Below, in pieces: positions 26,101 to 36,157 of a DNA stretch of 64,000 nt. Within the stretch, counting starts at the first letter, position 1; the number at the start of each line of letters is the position of its first letter. A program made the position numbers and the translations under genes. The stretch is taken from assembly GCA_902624635.1 (NCBI GenBank), contig CACNYD010000002.1, positions 108,260 to 172,259 of the forward strand. The letters are read 5' to 3'. Source of the stretch: an uncultured Pelagibacteraceae bacterium. GTDB lineage: Bacteria > Pseudomonadota > Alphaproteobacteria > Pelagibacterales > Pelagibacteraceae. The notes under the pieces are model-generated. The model made no database searches, was not told where the DNA came from, and saw nothing but the letters and a program-made list of their open reading frames with translations.

Positions 26101-27617
26101 CGATAGAAGATCTTGCACAACTAATTTATGATTTAAAGCAAACAAACCCAAAAGCTAGAGTTGGAGTTAAGTTAGTAGCATCATCGGGGATTGGAACCAT
26201 TGCTGCAGGTGTAGCTAAAGCAAAAGCAGATATTATTTTAATTTCGGGCCATAATGGCGGAACAGGAGCAACTCCTCAAACAAGTGTCAAATATGTTGGA
26301 ATACCTTGGGAGATGGGTTTAACTGAGGCAAATCAGGTTTTAACACTAAATAATTTAAGACACAAAGTTACATTGAGAACTGATGGTGGCATTAAAACTG
26401 GAAGAGATGTTGTAATTGCTGCAATGATGGGAGCAGAAGAATATGGAGTAGCTACAACAGCTTTAGTGGCAATGGGATGTATAATGGTAAGACAGTGTCA
26501 CTCAAATACTTGTCCAGTAGGAGTTTGCACACAAGATGAAAAATTGAGAGAAAAATTCACTGGTACACCGGATAAAGTTGTTAATTTATTTACTTTTATT
26601 GCTTCAGAAGTAAGAGAAATATTAGCTGAATTAGGCTTTAAATCATTGAATGATATTATTGGAAGAACTGACTTATTAATGCAAGTAAATAAAGCGTCCC
26701 CAAATTTAGATGACTTAGATTTAAACCCATTATTTGTTCAGGCAGACCCTGGAAATAATAAAAGATATTGTGAATCTTTAGAGATTAACGAAGTACCCGA
26801 AACATTAGATCAAGAAATTTGGCCAGAAATAGAAAAATCTTTAGATAATTCTGAAAAAATTGAAAAAGAATTTACTATTAAAAATACAAACAGAGCAGTT
26901 GGTACAAGAATTTCACACCATCTTTACAAAAAGTATGGTTATGAAAAATTAGATGAAAATTTCTTAACACTAAATTTCAAAGGTTCTGCAGGTCAGTCTT
27001 TTGGAGCTTTTTCATCGAAGGGATTAAGATTGAATCTTAAAGGTGATGCAAATGATTATGTTGGTAAAGGATTATCAGGTGCTACAATCTCAATAAAACT
27101 TTCAGATGAGAGTAATTTAGTTTCTAATGAAAATACAATCATTGGTAACACAGTTCTTTATGGAGCTACTTCAGGTAAACTTTTTGCTGCAGGTCAAGCA
27201 GGTGATAGATTTGCTGTTAGAAATTCTGGTGCAACTACAGTTATTGAAGGATGTGACTCAAACGGATGTGAGTATATGACTGGTGGAACAGTTGTAATTT
27301 TGGGTAATGTCGGAGATAATTTTGCAGCCGGTATGACAGGGGGTATGGCATTTATTTATGATAAATTTAATGATTTTGAAAAAAAAGTAAATCCAGACTC
27401 AGTTATTTGGCAAAATGTTGAAACAGATTATTGGATAAGTTACTTAAAAGAATTAGTTTTGGAACATTCAAAAGAAACAGATTCTTTGATATCAAAAAAT
27501 ATTTTTGTCAATTTTAAAGATGAAATTAAAAATTTCGTTCAAGTTTGTCCAAAAGAAATGATTAACAAACTTAAAAATCCTATTACATTAAAGTCTAAGA
27601 TAAAAAAAGTTAGTTAA
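23112..27617 (+). CDS. gltB: Glutamate synthase large subunit
   Basis: The 1501-residue alpha subunit, which hydrolyses glutamine and transfers ammonia to 2-oxoglutarate. A 25-residue propeptide is expected to be removed to expose the catalytic Cys26 in EHDACGVGLIAS. The glutaminase domain, central domain, FMN-binding synthase domain (GEGGEDAERF near 915, VKLVASSGIGTIAAGV near 1020, HNGGTGATP) and the C-terminal beta-helix are all present. The [3Fe-4S] cysteines lie in CIMVRQCHSNTCP near 1122-1134. The 3' end overlaps the convergent hydrolase by eight bases. Together with gltD it forms the main glutamate-forming route from glutamine. Confidence 0.97.
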   Translation: MENYKKNLELLTKNHVYSKEMEHDACGVGLIASTEGRKSRAIVEYGIEALKAVWHRGAVDADGKTGDGAGIHVEIPKDFFIEKIQVTGHDYDNSEICVGMIFLPRNDYSAQENCKTIVESELTKNNFSIYGWRQVPVNPKILGEKALQTMPEITQVLFKSNDPNLLDKNLERKIYEIRKRIENKAFNASLNNFYICSISSKSIIYKGLYLAEAISDFYLDLKDTRFISRYAIFHQRFSTNTAPSWSLAQPFRAIAHNGEINTYKGNKNWMKVHEQEMSSPLFDDIENLKPVIQKGVSDSAALDNVFELLNKSGQSAPLAKLMLVPDAWSKKNKTLSRSHQQLFNFLNSTMEPWDGPAAIAATDNEWVIAANDRNGLRPLRYAITKDKMLFAGSETGMIELNEKKILTKGRLGPGEIIGVRIEKGKVFSNTQIKDYLAKEFKHFNSQIIDLDEKLTISNEKHNFDGESLRRRQYTFGISLEDLELILHPMAEDAKEATGSMGDDTPLAVLSDKYRPLYHFFRQNFSQVTNPPIDSLRENKVMSLKTRFGNLGNILDFDTLTKENIYVLNSPILSNSQFNKFTNFFGKNSVTIDCSFSKDDNLEDSISRIQKDSEIAVRQGVTQLILSDKNLSSERLPMPMLLCVGAINTFLIQKKLRGYVSINVQSGEAIDTHSFATLIGVGATTVNPYLAFDSLYQRYEKKLFGQFSFDECVQRYINSVNAGLLKIMSKMGISVLSSYRGGCNFETVGLSRTVVDDYFPGVTSKISGIGLVGIEKKIREIHKEAFESTDTVLPIGGIYRYRKNGETHQYQGKLIHLLQSAVGSNSYEAYKKYAEGIYNLPPINLRDLVDFRKKKLSSSISISEVEPIEKILKRFGSGSMSHGALSKEAHETLAIGMNRIKGASCSGEGGEDAERFKVMDSGDSANSRVKQIASARFGVTVNYLNNCNEIEIKMAQGAKPGEGGQLPGFKVTEEIARLRHSTPGVTLISPPPHHDIYSIEDLAQLIYDLKQTNPKARVGVKLVASSGIGTIAAGVAKAKADIILISGHNGGTGATPQTSVKYVGIPWEMGLTEANQVLTLNNLRHKVTLRTDGGIKTGRDVVIAAMMGAEEYGVATTALVAMGCIMVRQCHSNTCPVGVCTQDEKLREKFTGTPDKVVNLFTFIASEVREILAELGFKSLNDIIGRTDLLMQVNKASPNLDDLDLNPLFVQADPGNNKRYCESLEINEVPETLDQEIWPEIEKSLDNSEKIEKEFTIKNTNRAVGTRISHHLYKKYGYEKLDENFLTLNFKGSAGQSFGAFSSKGLRLNLKGDANDYVGKGLSGATISIKLSDESNLVSNENTIIGNTVLYGATSGKLFAAGQAGDRFAVRNSGATTVIEGCDSNGCEYMTGGTVVILGNVGDNFAAGMTGGMAFIYDKFNDFEKKVNPDSVIWQNVETDYWISYLKELVLEHSKETDSLISKNIFVNFKDEIKNFVQVCPKEMINKLKNPITLKSKIKKVS

Positions 27618-28356
27618 TAATTTTTTTTAACTCCTTTTTTAATATTTTTAACCATTTTGGCGAAGATAGGCTGTGATCACCGTTTTTAACGATAACTAGT
27701 TTATTTTCAGAATTAACAAAAATTTTTAAAATTTTTTTTGAATAAATCACAGGAACAGACTCATCTTTTTGCCCATGAATCATGGTAACTTTTAATTTGT
27801 TATAAATTTTTTTATGTAACACTTTATTCTTTCGACCATCTTTAATTAATTGTAAAGAAATTGGATAATCATAATTTCCATATTTTAGATTAATTATTCC
27901 ATTTTTTACTATTTCTTTTTTCATTTTTTTTGAAAACTTATTCCACATCAAACTTTCTAAAAATTGAGGCGCAGAACCAATTCCTAAAAATCCCACAATT
28001 TGTTTTTTAAAAAATTTAAATTGATTTAAAGATATCCAAGCACCCATACTTGAGCCAACAAGTATAATTTTATTATTTTTGACAACTTTTTTAATTAATA
28101 TAGTTGTTTCTTTGGACCATTTTGAAATGTTCCCATTAGTAAATTTACCAGATGACTTACCATGGCCTGAATATTCTAGTGCAAGAAATCCAAGTTTATT
28201 TTTTTTTGCGAAATTTAAAAATGTTTTAGGTTTTTTTCCTTCTAAATCAGACATAAATCCATGTAAAAAAACAATGTAAGTTGCATTTTTTTGAGTGTAT
28301 TTTAAGTATCTTATTTTTTTAGCTTTGTTTAATTTAAGGTAGTTGAATTTGTTCAT
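27610..28356 (-). CDS. Alpha/beta hydrolase (ABHD10-like)
   Basis: A 248-residue serine hydrolase. The oxyanion motif is FLHGFMSDLEGKK near residues 31-43, the nucleophile elbow VGSSMGAW has its serine near 103, and the acid and histidine are likely in HGQKDESVP and NGDHSLSSP. The overall pattern resembles the ABHD10/bacterial esterase group, whose animal members remove acyl groups from mitochondrial proteins. The substrate is unknown. It is convergent with gltB and divergent from the glycosyltransferase by 42 bases. Confidence 0.82.
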   Translation of the reverse strand: MNKFNYLKLNKAKKIRYLKYTQKNATYIVFLHGFMSDLEGKKPKTFLNFAKKNKLGFLALEYSGHGKSSGKFTNGNISKWSKETTILIKKVVKNNKIILVGSSMGAWISLNQFKFFKKQIVGFLGIGSAPQFLESLMWNKFSKKMKKEIVKNGIINLKYGNYDYPISLQLIKDGRKNKVLHKKIYNKLKVTMIHGQKDESVPVIYSKKILKIFVNSENKLVIVKNGDHSLSSPKWLKILKKELKKIIN

Positions 28357-28398
28357 AAAAGTTTATTAGTTATCTCTATTATTATATAATCTTACTGT

Positions 28399-29553
28399 AT
28401 GTCGTCTAATATAAAAGTCCTTCAAGTAATACCAAAACTAGGTTACGGAGGAGCAGAAACTGGATGTTATGATATTGCTCACTATTTACCAGAAAATGGG
28501 TGTGAATCTTTTATAGTAACAAGTGGAGGGGAATTAACAAAATTCGTTGATAAAAAAAAAGTAAAATTAATTAAACTTCCGGTACATAGTAAAAATCCAT
28601 TATTAATTTTAATTAATACAATTTTATTAATTGGGATAATTTTATTTTTTAAGATCACAATTGTTCATGCAAGAAGTAGAGCACCAGCTTGGTCTTGCTT
28701 GTTTGCAACAAAGCTAACTAATAGAAAGTTTGTCACAACGTTTCATGGAACATATAACTTTAGTGGTAAGCTTAAAAAATTTTACAATTCTGTTATGGTA
28801 AGATCTGATTTGATAATTGCAGGATCAAATTTTATTTTTTCACATATTAAAGAAAATTACTCTGAATTTTTGACAAGTCATAAAAAATTTTTAGTTATTT
28901 TTAGGGGAATTAATGTTGATTACTTTGACTCTTCTACAAAATTAGGAAGTGATGAAAAAAATTTACTTCAAAAATGGAATATAAATGACGAAAAAAAAAT
29001 AATTCTAATGCCAGGTAGGCTTACTTCTTGGAAGGGACAAGAATTATTTATTGAGGCAATTAATTTAGTTAAAATTGAATTGGGTTATGAAGCTTTTCAT
29101 GCAGTTATACTTGGAAACGATCAAGGAAGAGATCTTTATAAAAAAAAATTAATTCGTCTTACAGAGCAATATCGTTTGACAAGCCAAATCAAATTTATAG
29201 AACACTGTGAGGATATGGCGTTAGCCTATAAAGTTTCTGATATAATTGTATCAGCTTCAATAGAACCAGAGGCTTTTGGAAGAGTAGCAGTAGAAGCACA
29301 ATCTATGGAAAAATTAATTATAGCTAGTAATATTGGAGGATCTAACGAGACAATTAATGATGAAAAAACAGGCTTTTTATTTAAATCAGGAGACGCAGAA
29401 TCTTTATGTAAAAAAATAATTCATGCATTAACAATGGATGAAACATCTATAAAGCTAATGGGCAAAGAAGGAAGAAGCAATATAATAAAAAAATTTAATG
29501 TTGAAAAAATGTGTTTTTCTACATATTCAGAGTATAAAAGATTATTAAACTAA
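28399..29553 (+). CDS. Glycosyltransferase family 4-like
   Basis: A 384-residue GT-B glycosyltransferase. The N-terminal domain begins VLQVIPKLGYGGAETGCYDI; the donor-binding C-terminal domain has MPGRLTSWKGQELFIEA near 209 and the EX7E-type motif EPEAFGRVAVEAQ near 292. It probably adds a nucleotide-activated sugar to a lipid or lipopolysaccharide core at the cytoplasmic membrane. The ATG of thrS follows its stop with no gap, so expression is tied to the translation cluster. Donor and acceptor are not predictable. Confidence 0.88.
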   Translation: MSSNIKVLQVIPKLGYGGAETGCYDIAHYLPENGCESFIVTSGGELTKFVDKKKVKLIKLPVHSKNPLLILINTILLIGIILFFKITIVHARSRAPAWSCLFATKLTNRKFVTTFHGTYNFSGKLKKFYNSVMVRSDLIIAGSNFIFSHIKENYSEFLTSHKKFLVIFRGINVDYFDSSTKLGSDEKNLLQKWNINDEKKIILMPGRLTSWKGQELFIEAINLVKIELGYEAFHAVILGNDQGRDLYKKKLIRLTEQYRLTSQIKFIEHCEDMALAYKVSDIIVSASIEPEAFGRVAVEAQSMEKLIIASNIGGSNETINDEKTGFLFKSGDAESLCKKIIHALTMDETSIKLMGKEGRSNIIKKFNVEKMCFSTYSEYKRLLN

Positions 29554-31473
29554 ATGCCTATAATTACACTACCAGATGGAAAAAATATTGAATTTCCAAA
29601 AGAAGTTACAGGTTTAGATATTGCAGAAAAAATAAGTAAGTCATTATTAAAACAAGCATTAATAATGAGCGTCGATGGTAAGCTAAGAGATTTATATTTT
29701 TCAATTAAAAAAGATTGTTCGGTTAAAATTTTTACTGCAAAAGACCCCGAAGGCCTTGAGGTTATTAGACATGACACTGCTCATATTATGGCGATGGCTG
29801 TTCAAGAGTTATATCCTGGCACACAAGTAACTATCGGACCAGTAATTGAAAATGGTTTTTTTTATGATTTTGCTCGAAAAGAACCTTTTACAGAAGACGA
29901 TTTAGAAAAAATAGAAAAAAGGATGTCAGAAATAATTGATAAAGATGTAAAAACAAGAAGGGAGGTCTGGAAAAGAGATAAAGCGATTAGCCATTTCAAA
30001 AAAATTGGTGAAAAATATAAGGCAGAGATAATTGAGAGTATTCCAGAGAATGAAGAGTTAACCGTCTATCATCATGGTGATACTTGGCATGATTTGTGTA
30101 GAGGTCCTCACCTTGTTTCCTCTGGAAAAATTGGCAAGGCCTTTAAGCTAACAAAAGTTGCAGGTGCGTATTGGCGTGGAGACTCAAAAAATGAAATGTT
30201 ACAAAGAATTTATGGAACTGGTTGGGCATCTCAGAAAGATTTAGATGATTATTTAAAAAGAATTGAGGAAGCTGAGAAAAGAGATCATAGAAAACTTGGT
30301 AAAGAAATGGATTTATTTCATTTTAGAGAGGAGAGCCCAGGATCAGTTTTTTGGCACGAAAAGGGCTGGGCATTATTTCAAAAATTAATTAATTACATGC
30401 GAGCACGTCAAGATGCGGCAGGATATAAAGAGGTAAATACCCCAGAGGTACTGGATAGATTATTGTGGGAAAAATCAGGACATTGGGAAAAATATGGAGA
30501 AAACATGTATACTTCTGAGACACCCGATGAAAAAGTCTTTGCGATAAAACCTATGAATTGTCCAGGTCATATACAAGTTTTTAATCAAGGTTTAAAAAGT
30601 TATAGAGATTTACCATTAAGGATAACAGAATTTGGTAAAGTACATAGATACGAACCTTCCGGTGCTTTGCATGGACTTCTTAGAGTAAGAGCTTTTACAC
30701 AAGATGATGCACATATTTTTTGTTCAGAGGATCAAATTACAAGTGAATGTTTAAATGTAACTAATTTAATTTTGGATATTTATAAAGATTTGGGTTTCGA
30801 AAAAGTAGTTTTAAAATATGCTGATCGACCAGAGGTAAGAGTGGGGGATGATAAAGTCTGGGATAAAGCAGAAGCATCTTTATTAGATGCAGTTAAAGCA
30901 ACAAAATTAGAATACAGTATAAATAAAGGCGAGGGTGCTTTCTATGGTCCAAAAATAGAATTTGTATTAAGAGATGCAATTGGTAGAGATTGGCAATGTG
31001 GAACTGTGCAAGTTGATTTGAACTTACCAGGAAGATTAGATGCAACGTATGTTGATAAAGATGGAACAAAAAAAATTCCAGTGATGTTACATAGAGCTTT
31101 GTTTGGATCACTTGAGAGATTCATAGGAATTTTAATTGAAAATTATGCAGGAAAATTTCCATTTTGGATATCTCCACTTCAAACGGTAGTGATACCAATT
31201 TCTGAGGATTTCGAGGAATATGCAAGCAAAGTATCAAAAAAAATAAAAGAAGCTGGGATGAGTTCGATAGTTGATTTAAAAAATCATAATTTGAATTATA
31301 AAATAAGAGAACATTCACTTGCAAAAGTCCCTGTTTTATTAATTTGTGGTAAAAAAGAAGTTGACAGCAACTCAGTAACTATTAGAAAGTTGGATTCAAA
31401 TAAACAAGAAAATATGCAATTAGAAAAATTTTTAAAAACATTTTCTGCTTTAAATAAAGCATCTTCAATTTAA
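29554..31473 (+). CDS. thrS: Threonyl-tRNA synthetase
   Basis: A 639-residue class II synthetase with a TGS domain (1-60), an editing domain with HDTAHIMA near 73 and LCRGPH near 183, the catalytic core with MNCPGH near 333 (zinc cysteine) and [17 protein letters not shown] near 364, and a C-terminal anticodon-binding domain. Length and domain order are normal. It is followed directly by infC, as in many bacteria. Confidence 0.97.
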   Translation: MPIITLPDGKNIEFPKEVTGLDIAEKISKSLLKQALIMSVDGKLRDLYFSIKKDCSVKIFTAKDPEGLEVIRHDTAHIMAMAVQELYPGTQVTIGPVIENGFFYDFARKEPFTEDDLEKIEKRMSEIIDKDVKTRREVWKRDKAISHFKKIGEKYKAEIIESIPENEELTVYHHGDTWHDLCRGPHLVSSGKIGKAFKLTKVAGAYWRGDSKNEMLQRIYGTGWASQKDLDDYLKRIEEAEKRDHRKLGKEMDLFHFREESPGSVFWHEKGWALFQKLINYMRARQDAAGYKEVNTPEVLDRLLWEKSGHWEKYGENMYTSETPDEKVFAIKPMNCPGHIQVFNQGLKSYRDLPLRITEFGKVHRYEPSGALHGLLRVRAFTQDDAHIFCSEDQITSECLNVTNLILDIYKDLGFEKVVLKYADRPEVRVGDDKVWDKAEASLLDAVKATKLEYSINKGEGAFYGPKIEFVLRDAIGRDWQCGTVQVDLNLPGRLDATYVDKDGTKKIPVMLHRALFGSLERFIGILIENYAGKFPFWISPLQTVVIPISEDFEEYASKVSKKIKEAGMSSIVDLKNHNLNYKIREHSLAKVPVLLICGKKEVDSNSVTIRKLDSNKQENMQLEKFLKTFSALNKASSI

Positions 31474-32019
31474 GTGGCAGATTTTAAACAAAATTATTTT
31501 CAGAGAAGAACCAAAGATCGCGGACCTAGGTCAAACAATAGAATCTCCTCACCAGAAGTTCAAGTAATTGCTAGTGATGGAGAAAATTTGGGAACTTTAA
31601 ATACAAATGAGGCCATATCTATGGCTAAAGAAAAAGGTTTAGATTTGATAGAGATTGCTCCCAATGCTAACCCTCCAGTTTGTAAGATCATGGATATGGG
31701 AAAGTACAAATATGATGCACAAAAGAAAGCAAACCTCGCTAAAAAGAAACAAAAAATTATCTCATTAAAAGAAATTAAAATGAGACCAGTAACCGAGACT
31801 CATGATTATGAGTTTAAAGTAAAAAATGCAAAAAAATTTATTGCAAAAGGTGATAAAGTAAAATTTACAATAAGATTTAAAGGACGTGAACTTCAACATT
31901 CACATTTAGGAAACGAGTTAATGAGTAAGATTAAAGAAGATATGAAGGAAATTGGTAAGGTAGAATTGCACCCTAAGTTTGATGGAAAGCAAATGATAAT
32001 GGTAATTCAGCCTTTATAA
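31474..32019 (+). CDS. infC: Translation initiation factor IF-3
   Basis: A 181-residue protein that binds the 30S subunit and checks start-codon pairing. The N-domain carries NEAISMAKEKGLDLIEIAPN and the linker MDMGKYKYDAQKK; the C-domain includes FTIRFKGREL. The start is GTG, immediately after the thrS stop. Other bacteria use the very rare AUU start for autoregulation; that is not seen here. Confidence 0.96.
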   Translation: MADFKQNYFQRRTKDRGPRSNNRISSPEVQVIASDGENLGTLNTNEAISMAKEKGLDLIEIAPNANPPVCKIMDMGKYKYDAQKKANLAKKKQKIISLKEIKMRPVTETHDYEFKVKNAKKFIAKGDKVKFTIRFKGRELQHSHLGNELMSKIKEDMKEIGKVELHPKFDGKQMIMVIQPL

Positions 32020-32032
32020 GCTTTAATAGTAG

Positions 32033-32061
32033 TTGTAAATTAGTAGCATTCTTTGTATAAA
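32033..32061 (+). promoter_or_regulatory. Putative internal promoter before rpmI
   Basis: TTGTAA (32033-32038) and TATAAA (32056-32061) are separated by 17 bases in the infC-rpmI gap, each close to consensus. This would allow the two ribosomal protein genes to be transcribed more strongly than thrS-infC. Confidence 0.5.
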
Positions 32062-32072
32062 ATCGCAAAATT

Positions 32073-32279
32073 ATGCCAAAACTTAAAACAAAAAGCTCCG
32101 CAAAAAAAAGGTTCAAAATATCCGCAAAGGGTAAGGTGATAATGGCTCAAGCTGGTAAAAGACACGGCATGATAAAGCGTACAAATTCTCAAATAAGAAA
32201 ATTAAGAGGCACCACAACTATGTCAAAACAAGATGCTAAAATTGTTAAGTCATATATGCCTTACAGTTTAAGGGGTTAA
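32073..32279 (+). CDS. rpmI: 50S ribosomal protein L35
   Basis: A 68-residue basic protein beginning [16 protein letters not shown] and containing [11 protein letters not shown], the conserved L35 core. It is followed one base later by rplT, the usual pairing. Confidence 0.96.
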   Translation: MPKLKTKSSAKKRFKISAKGKVIMAQAGKRHGMIKRTNSQIRKLRGTTTMSKQDAKIVKSYMPYSLRG

Positions 32280-32280
32280 T

Positions 32281-32637
32281 ATGGCAAGAGTTAAAAGAGG
32301 TGTAACTAGTAGAGCAAAACATAAAAAAGTTTTAAAAGCTGTTAAAGGTCAATGGGGTAGAAGAAAAAATACCATCAGAGTTGCAAAGCAAGCTATGGAA
32401 AAGGCTATGCAATATGCGTATAGAGATCGTCGAAATAAGAAAAGAGATTTTAAATCACTGTGGATACAAAGAATAAATGCTGGGGTGAGAGCAGAAGGTT
32501 TGACATATTCTAAGTTTATTAATGGATTAAATAAATGTGGAATAAAAATTGATAGAAAAATTCTAGCTGAGATAGCGTATGATAGTCCAGAAGCCTTTAA
32601 AACTATTGTTCAAAAAGCTCAATCTGCTTTAAATTAA
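32281..32637 (+). CDS. rplT: 50S ribosomal protein L20
   Basis: A 118-residue rRNA-binding protein that also acts early in 50S assembly. The N-terminal tail starts [16 protein letters not shown], followed by [13 protein letters not shown] and the globular part with [15 protein letters not shown]. Normal length. In E. coli L20 represses its own operon, but no matching mRNA structure could be identified here by eye. Confidence 0.97.
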   Translation: MARVKRGVTSRAKHKKVLKAVKGQWGRRKNTIRVAKQAMEKAMQYAYRDRRNKKRDFKSLWIQRINAGVRAEGLTYSKFINGLNKCGIKIDRKILAEIAYDSPEAFKTIVQKAQSALN

Positions 32638-32680
32638 TCTTGGCTATTGTTTTATTTCTCTGAGGAAATAATCTGTAAGA

Positions 32681-33748
32681 ATGTCAGATCTTAAAAAAAT
32701 AAAAGATGAATTTTTTTCAAAACTTAGTGAAAAATTAGATATTTCAGAAATAAACCAAATTAAATCTGAACTATTTGGTAAAAGTGGATTAATTTCAACT
32801 CAATTTAAAAAGATTGGATCAATTGAAGTGTCAGAAAGGAAAAAATTTGCTTCTGACTTGAACATAATAAAAGATGAACTCCAGGATTTAATAAGCTCAA
32901 AAATAAATGAAGTTGAAAGTGCTGAAATTAACAAAAAATTAGAAAAAGAAAAAATTGATATTACTTTACCTGAAAGGTCATTTGTTCGAGGAAAAATTCA
33001 TCCAGTTTCACAAACAATTGATGAGATATCATCAATTTTTTCTGAAATAGGTTTTAGTGTTGAGGAAGGGCCAGATGTCGAAAATGAATATAATAATTTT
33101 ACAGCACTTAATACACCAGAAAATCATCCAGCTAGAGACATGCATGATACTTTCTATCTAGATGAAAAAAAGCAAAAACTATTACGAACACATACTTCTC
33201 CAGTCCAAATAAGAACTATGTTGAAAGATAAGCCACCATTTAAAATTATTGCACCTGGAAGAACTTATAGATCAGATAGTGACCAAACTCACTCACCAAT
33301 GTTTCATCAAGTTGAAGGACTTCACATAGATAAAAATATAAATATGGGTCATTTAAAAGGATGTTTAAATTATTTTATAAAAGAGTTTTTTGAAGTAGAC
33401 GAAATTAAGATGAGATTTAGACCAAGCCATTTTCCTTTTACAGAACCATCTGCGGAAGTTGATATTGGATACGAGATGAAAGATGGAAAGATTATAATAG
33501 GAGAGGGCAATCAATGGTTAGAGGTTTTAGGGTGTGGGATGGTTCATCCAAATGTTTTAAAAAATGTTAAAGTTGATCCAACAAAGTTTCAAGGATACGC
33601 ATTTGGTATCGGAATTGATAGACTTGCTATGCTTAAATATGGAATAAATGACTTGAGAGCTTTTTTTGATTGTGATTATAGATGGTTAAATCATTTTGGA
33701 TTTGATCCATTAGATGTACCTACGAATTATAGAGGCCTTAGTCGATGA
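32681..33748 (+). CDS. pheS: Phenylalanyl-tRNA synthetase alpha subunit
   Basis: A 355-residue class II catalytic subunit. The N-terminal coiled coil (about 1-90) is followed by the catalytic domain with [20 protein letters not shown] near 191 (motif 2) and [19 protein letters not shown] motif 3 near 308. It overlaps pheT by four bases (ATGA), giving coupled synthesis of the alpha2beta2 enzyme. Confidence 0.97.
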   Translation: MSDLKKIKDEFFSKLSEKLDISEINQIKSELFGKSGLISTQFKKIGSIEVSERKKFASDLNIIKDELQDLISSKINEVESAEINKKLEKEKIDITLPERSFVRGKIHPVSQTIDEISSIFSEIGFSVEEGPDVENEYNNFTALNTPENHPARDMHDTFYLDEKKQKLLRTHTSPVQIRTMLKDKPPFKIIAPGRTYRSDSDQTHSPMFHQVEGLHIDKNINMGHLKGCLNYFIKEFFEVDEIKMRFRPSHFPFTEPSAEVDIGYEMKDGKIIIGEGNQWLEVLGCGMVHPNVLKNVKVDPTKFQGYAFGIGIDRLAMLKYGINDLRAFFDCDYRWLNHFGFDPLDVPTNYRGLSR

Positions 33749-36150
33749 TAATAACATTTGATTGGTTAAAAGATCATCTGAAAACAAATCTAAAAGAAAA
33801 AAATCTTTTAGAGCAACTTACCAACATAGGTCTAGAGGTAGAAAGTGTAGAAAGTCTATCTGCTGATAGTCAGTTATTCAAAGTAGCTGAAATCATAAAA
33901 ACTGAAAAACATCCAAATGCAGATCGATTAAAAGTTTGCGATGTAAATATTGGAAAAAATGAAATTAAAAAAGTTGTATGTGGTGCAGAAAATGCGAAAG
34001 AGGGATTGCTTACAATATATGCTCCTCCAGGTGCAATTATCCCAAAAACCAAGACAAAATTAGTAGTAGCTAAAATAAGGGGTGTTACTTCTTATGGAAT
34101 GCTTTGTTCAGAATCTGAATTAAATTTGTCTGATGAAAGTGATGGAATAACTGAACTAACCGAGGAATTCAGAAATAATATTGGTAAAAGTTATTTTTCA
34201 AAATCAAAATCAAATCTTATTGATTTATCTATAACACCTAATAGACCAGATTGTCTTGGAATTAGAGGAATAGCTAGAGATCTAGCCGCATCAGGTTTTG
34301 GAAAGTTAGTAGATTTAGAAGAAAAAAAAATTTATTCAAAAAATAAACATACCTTAAAAGTGAAAATTAATAAGGAAAAAGGACAAGGATGTACTGCATT
34401 CGGAAGCTGTTTAATAACAAATGTGAAAAATTCTGAAAGCCCTAAATGGCTTAAAGATAAATTAATTTCTATTGGTCAAAAACCTATCTCAGCAATAGTT
34501 GATATTACAAACTATGTTATGCTTGATATTAATCGTCCATTACATGCTTATGACGTCGATAAAATTGAAAAAGGTATAATTGTTCGAAACTCTCAGTCTG
34601 GAGAAGAGTTTACAGCACTTGATAATAAAAATTATAAATTGGAGAATGGTATGTGTGTTATTAGTGATAATAAAGGTGTTTTAGGACTCGGAGGAATTAT
34701 TGGTGGTACAAGATCTAGTACAGAATTTAATACAAAAAATGTATTACTTGAGTCAGCTTATTTTCAACCAGGATCAATAAGAGATACAGCAAAAAAATTG
34801 AATCTTGATACTGATGCAAAGTTTAGATTTGAGAGAGGCATAGATCCGTTATCAATTGAAAATGGCTTGAATAAAGCTGCAAAATTAATAAAAAAAATTT
34901 GTGGCGGTGAAATTAGTAAAATTGATATTCAAAAAATAGAAACTTACAAAACAAAAAAAATTACATTTGACCCAAATATTTTTGAAAAAATATCTGGTTT
35001 TAAGATTTCTTTAAAAGAAATGATTAAAATTTTAGAAGATCTTGGTTTTGAAGTAAAAAAGGATAAGAAAAGACTCAAATTAACTGTTCCTTCATGGAGA
35101 CCAGATATTTCACAGGAAGTAGATATCGTTGAGGAGTTGGTTAGAATAAGTGGTTATGAAAAGATAAAGTATATAGAGCCAATTAAAAAAAGAAAAAAAT
35201 CTACTTTAAACAAATTTCAGAAATTATTTCATTTTTTACAAAGATCAGTTGCATCTAAAGGTTATCTAGAGGCGATCACGTGGTCGTTTACTGACAAACG
35301 TTATAATGATTATTTTAGAGATAAAAAAAGAGAGATAAAAATTATTAATCCTATTAGTTCAGAGTTAGGGGTTTTAAGGAATTCAATTTTTTCAAATTTA
35401 ATAATGCATACTAATAAAAACCTCGATAGAGGTTTTAAAGATTTATCAGTATTCGAAATAGGCCCTATTTTTAATGGTTCTAATCCCGGTGAACAAAATA
35501 CTGTAGTATGTGGTTTGACAGCAGGCAAAAAATCTAGATTGTCTTGGATTGAAAAAGATAGAAACATAGATGTATTTGATGTGAAAAGAGATGTAGTTCA
35601 AACTTTAGTTGAAGCAGGTTATGACTCTGAAAAGTTTTTTATTGATAGCGAGACACCTAATTATTATCACCCTGGTAAATCAGGAAGATTGTTTTTAGAT
35701 AACAGAAAAGGTCAAGTGGCTGCATATTTTGGAGAAATACATCCTAATATTCTAAAGCAGATTGATATGAAAACTGAGTCTTTAGTTGGTTTTGAGATTT
35801 TTATGGATAATCTAAGAATGTCAGAAAAAACTTTAAACGACCTTAAAGCTGAATTCTCATTTTCTGATTACCAAAAATCGGAGAGAGATTTTGCATTTAT
35901 CGTAAACAAAGAAGTGAATGCTCAAGATTTGATAGTCTCTATTTTAAGTGTAGATAAAAGTTTAGTAAAAGATGTCAAAGTTTTTGATGTTTATGAGGGA
36001 GATAATATTCCTGAAAATCAGAAATCAATAGCGATTAGTGTAACAATACAGTCATCTGAAAAAACTTTAAATGAGGATGATTTGGAAAAAATTAACAACT
36101 TGATAATTAAGACAGTTGAAAATAAAACTGGCGCTAAAATTAGATCTTAA
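33745..36150 (+). CDS. pheT: Phenylalanyl-tRNA synthetase beta subunit
   Basis: An 801-residue subunit with an N-terminal EMAP-type tRNA-binding domain (about 40-150, including [15 protein letters not shown]), the B3/B4 editing domain, a B5 domain, a catalytic-like domain and a C-terminal FDX-ACB domain beginning near [13 protein letters not shown]. Length and order are normal for bacteria. lepA follows after 7 bases. Confidence 0.97.
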   Translation: MIITFDWLKDHLKTNLKEKNLLEQLTNIGLEVESVESLSADSQLFKVAEIIKTEKHPNADRLKVCDVNIGKNEIKKVVCGAENAKEGLLTIYAPPGAIIPKTKTKLVVAKIRGVTSYGMLCSESELNLSDESDGITELTEEFRNNIGKSYFSKSKSNLIDLSITPNRPDCLGIRGIARDLAASGFGKLVDLEEKKIYSKNKHTLKVKINKEKGQGCTAFGSCLITNVKNSESPKWLKDKLISIGQKPISAIVDITNYVMLDINRPLHAYDVDKIEKGIIVRNSQSGEEFTALDNKNYKLENGMCVISDNKGVLGLGGIIGGTRSSTEFNTKNVLLESAYFQPGSIRDTAKKLNLDTDAKFRFERGIDPLSIENGLNKAAKLIKKICGGEISKIDIQKIETYKTKKITFDPNIFEKISGFKISLKEMIKILEDLGFEVKKDKKRLKLTVPSWRPDISQEVDIVEELVRISGYEKIKYIEPIKKRKKSTLNKFQKLFHFLQRSVASKGYLEAITWSFTDKRYNDYFRDKKREIKIINPISSELGVLRNSIFSNLIMHTNKNLDRGFKDLSVFEIGPIFNGSNPGEQNTVVCGLTAGKKSRLSWIEKDRNIDVFDVKRDVVQTLVEAGYDSEKFFIDSETPNYYHPGKSGRLFLDNRKGQVAAYFGEIHPNILKQIDMKTESLVGFEIFMDNLRMSEKTLNDLKAEFSFSDYQKSERDFAFIVNKEVNAQDLIVSILSVDKSLVKDVKVFDVYEGDNIPENQKSIAISVTIQSSEKTLNEDDLEKINNLIIKTVENKTGAKIRS

Positions 36151-36157
36151 CACTTAA

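Noticed and set aside
30893..31324. Three overlapping minus-strand frames
   Set aside because: All antisense to thrS, which is complete and conserved across this part.
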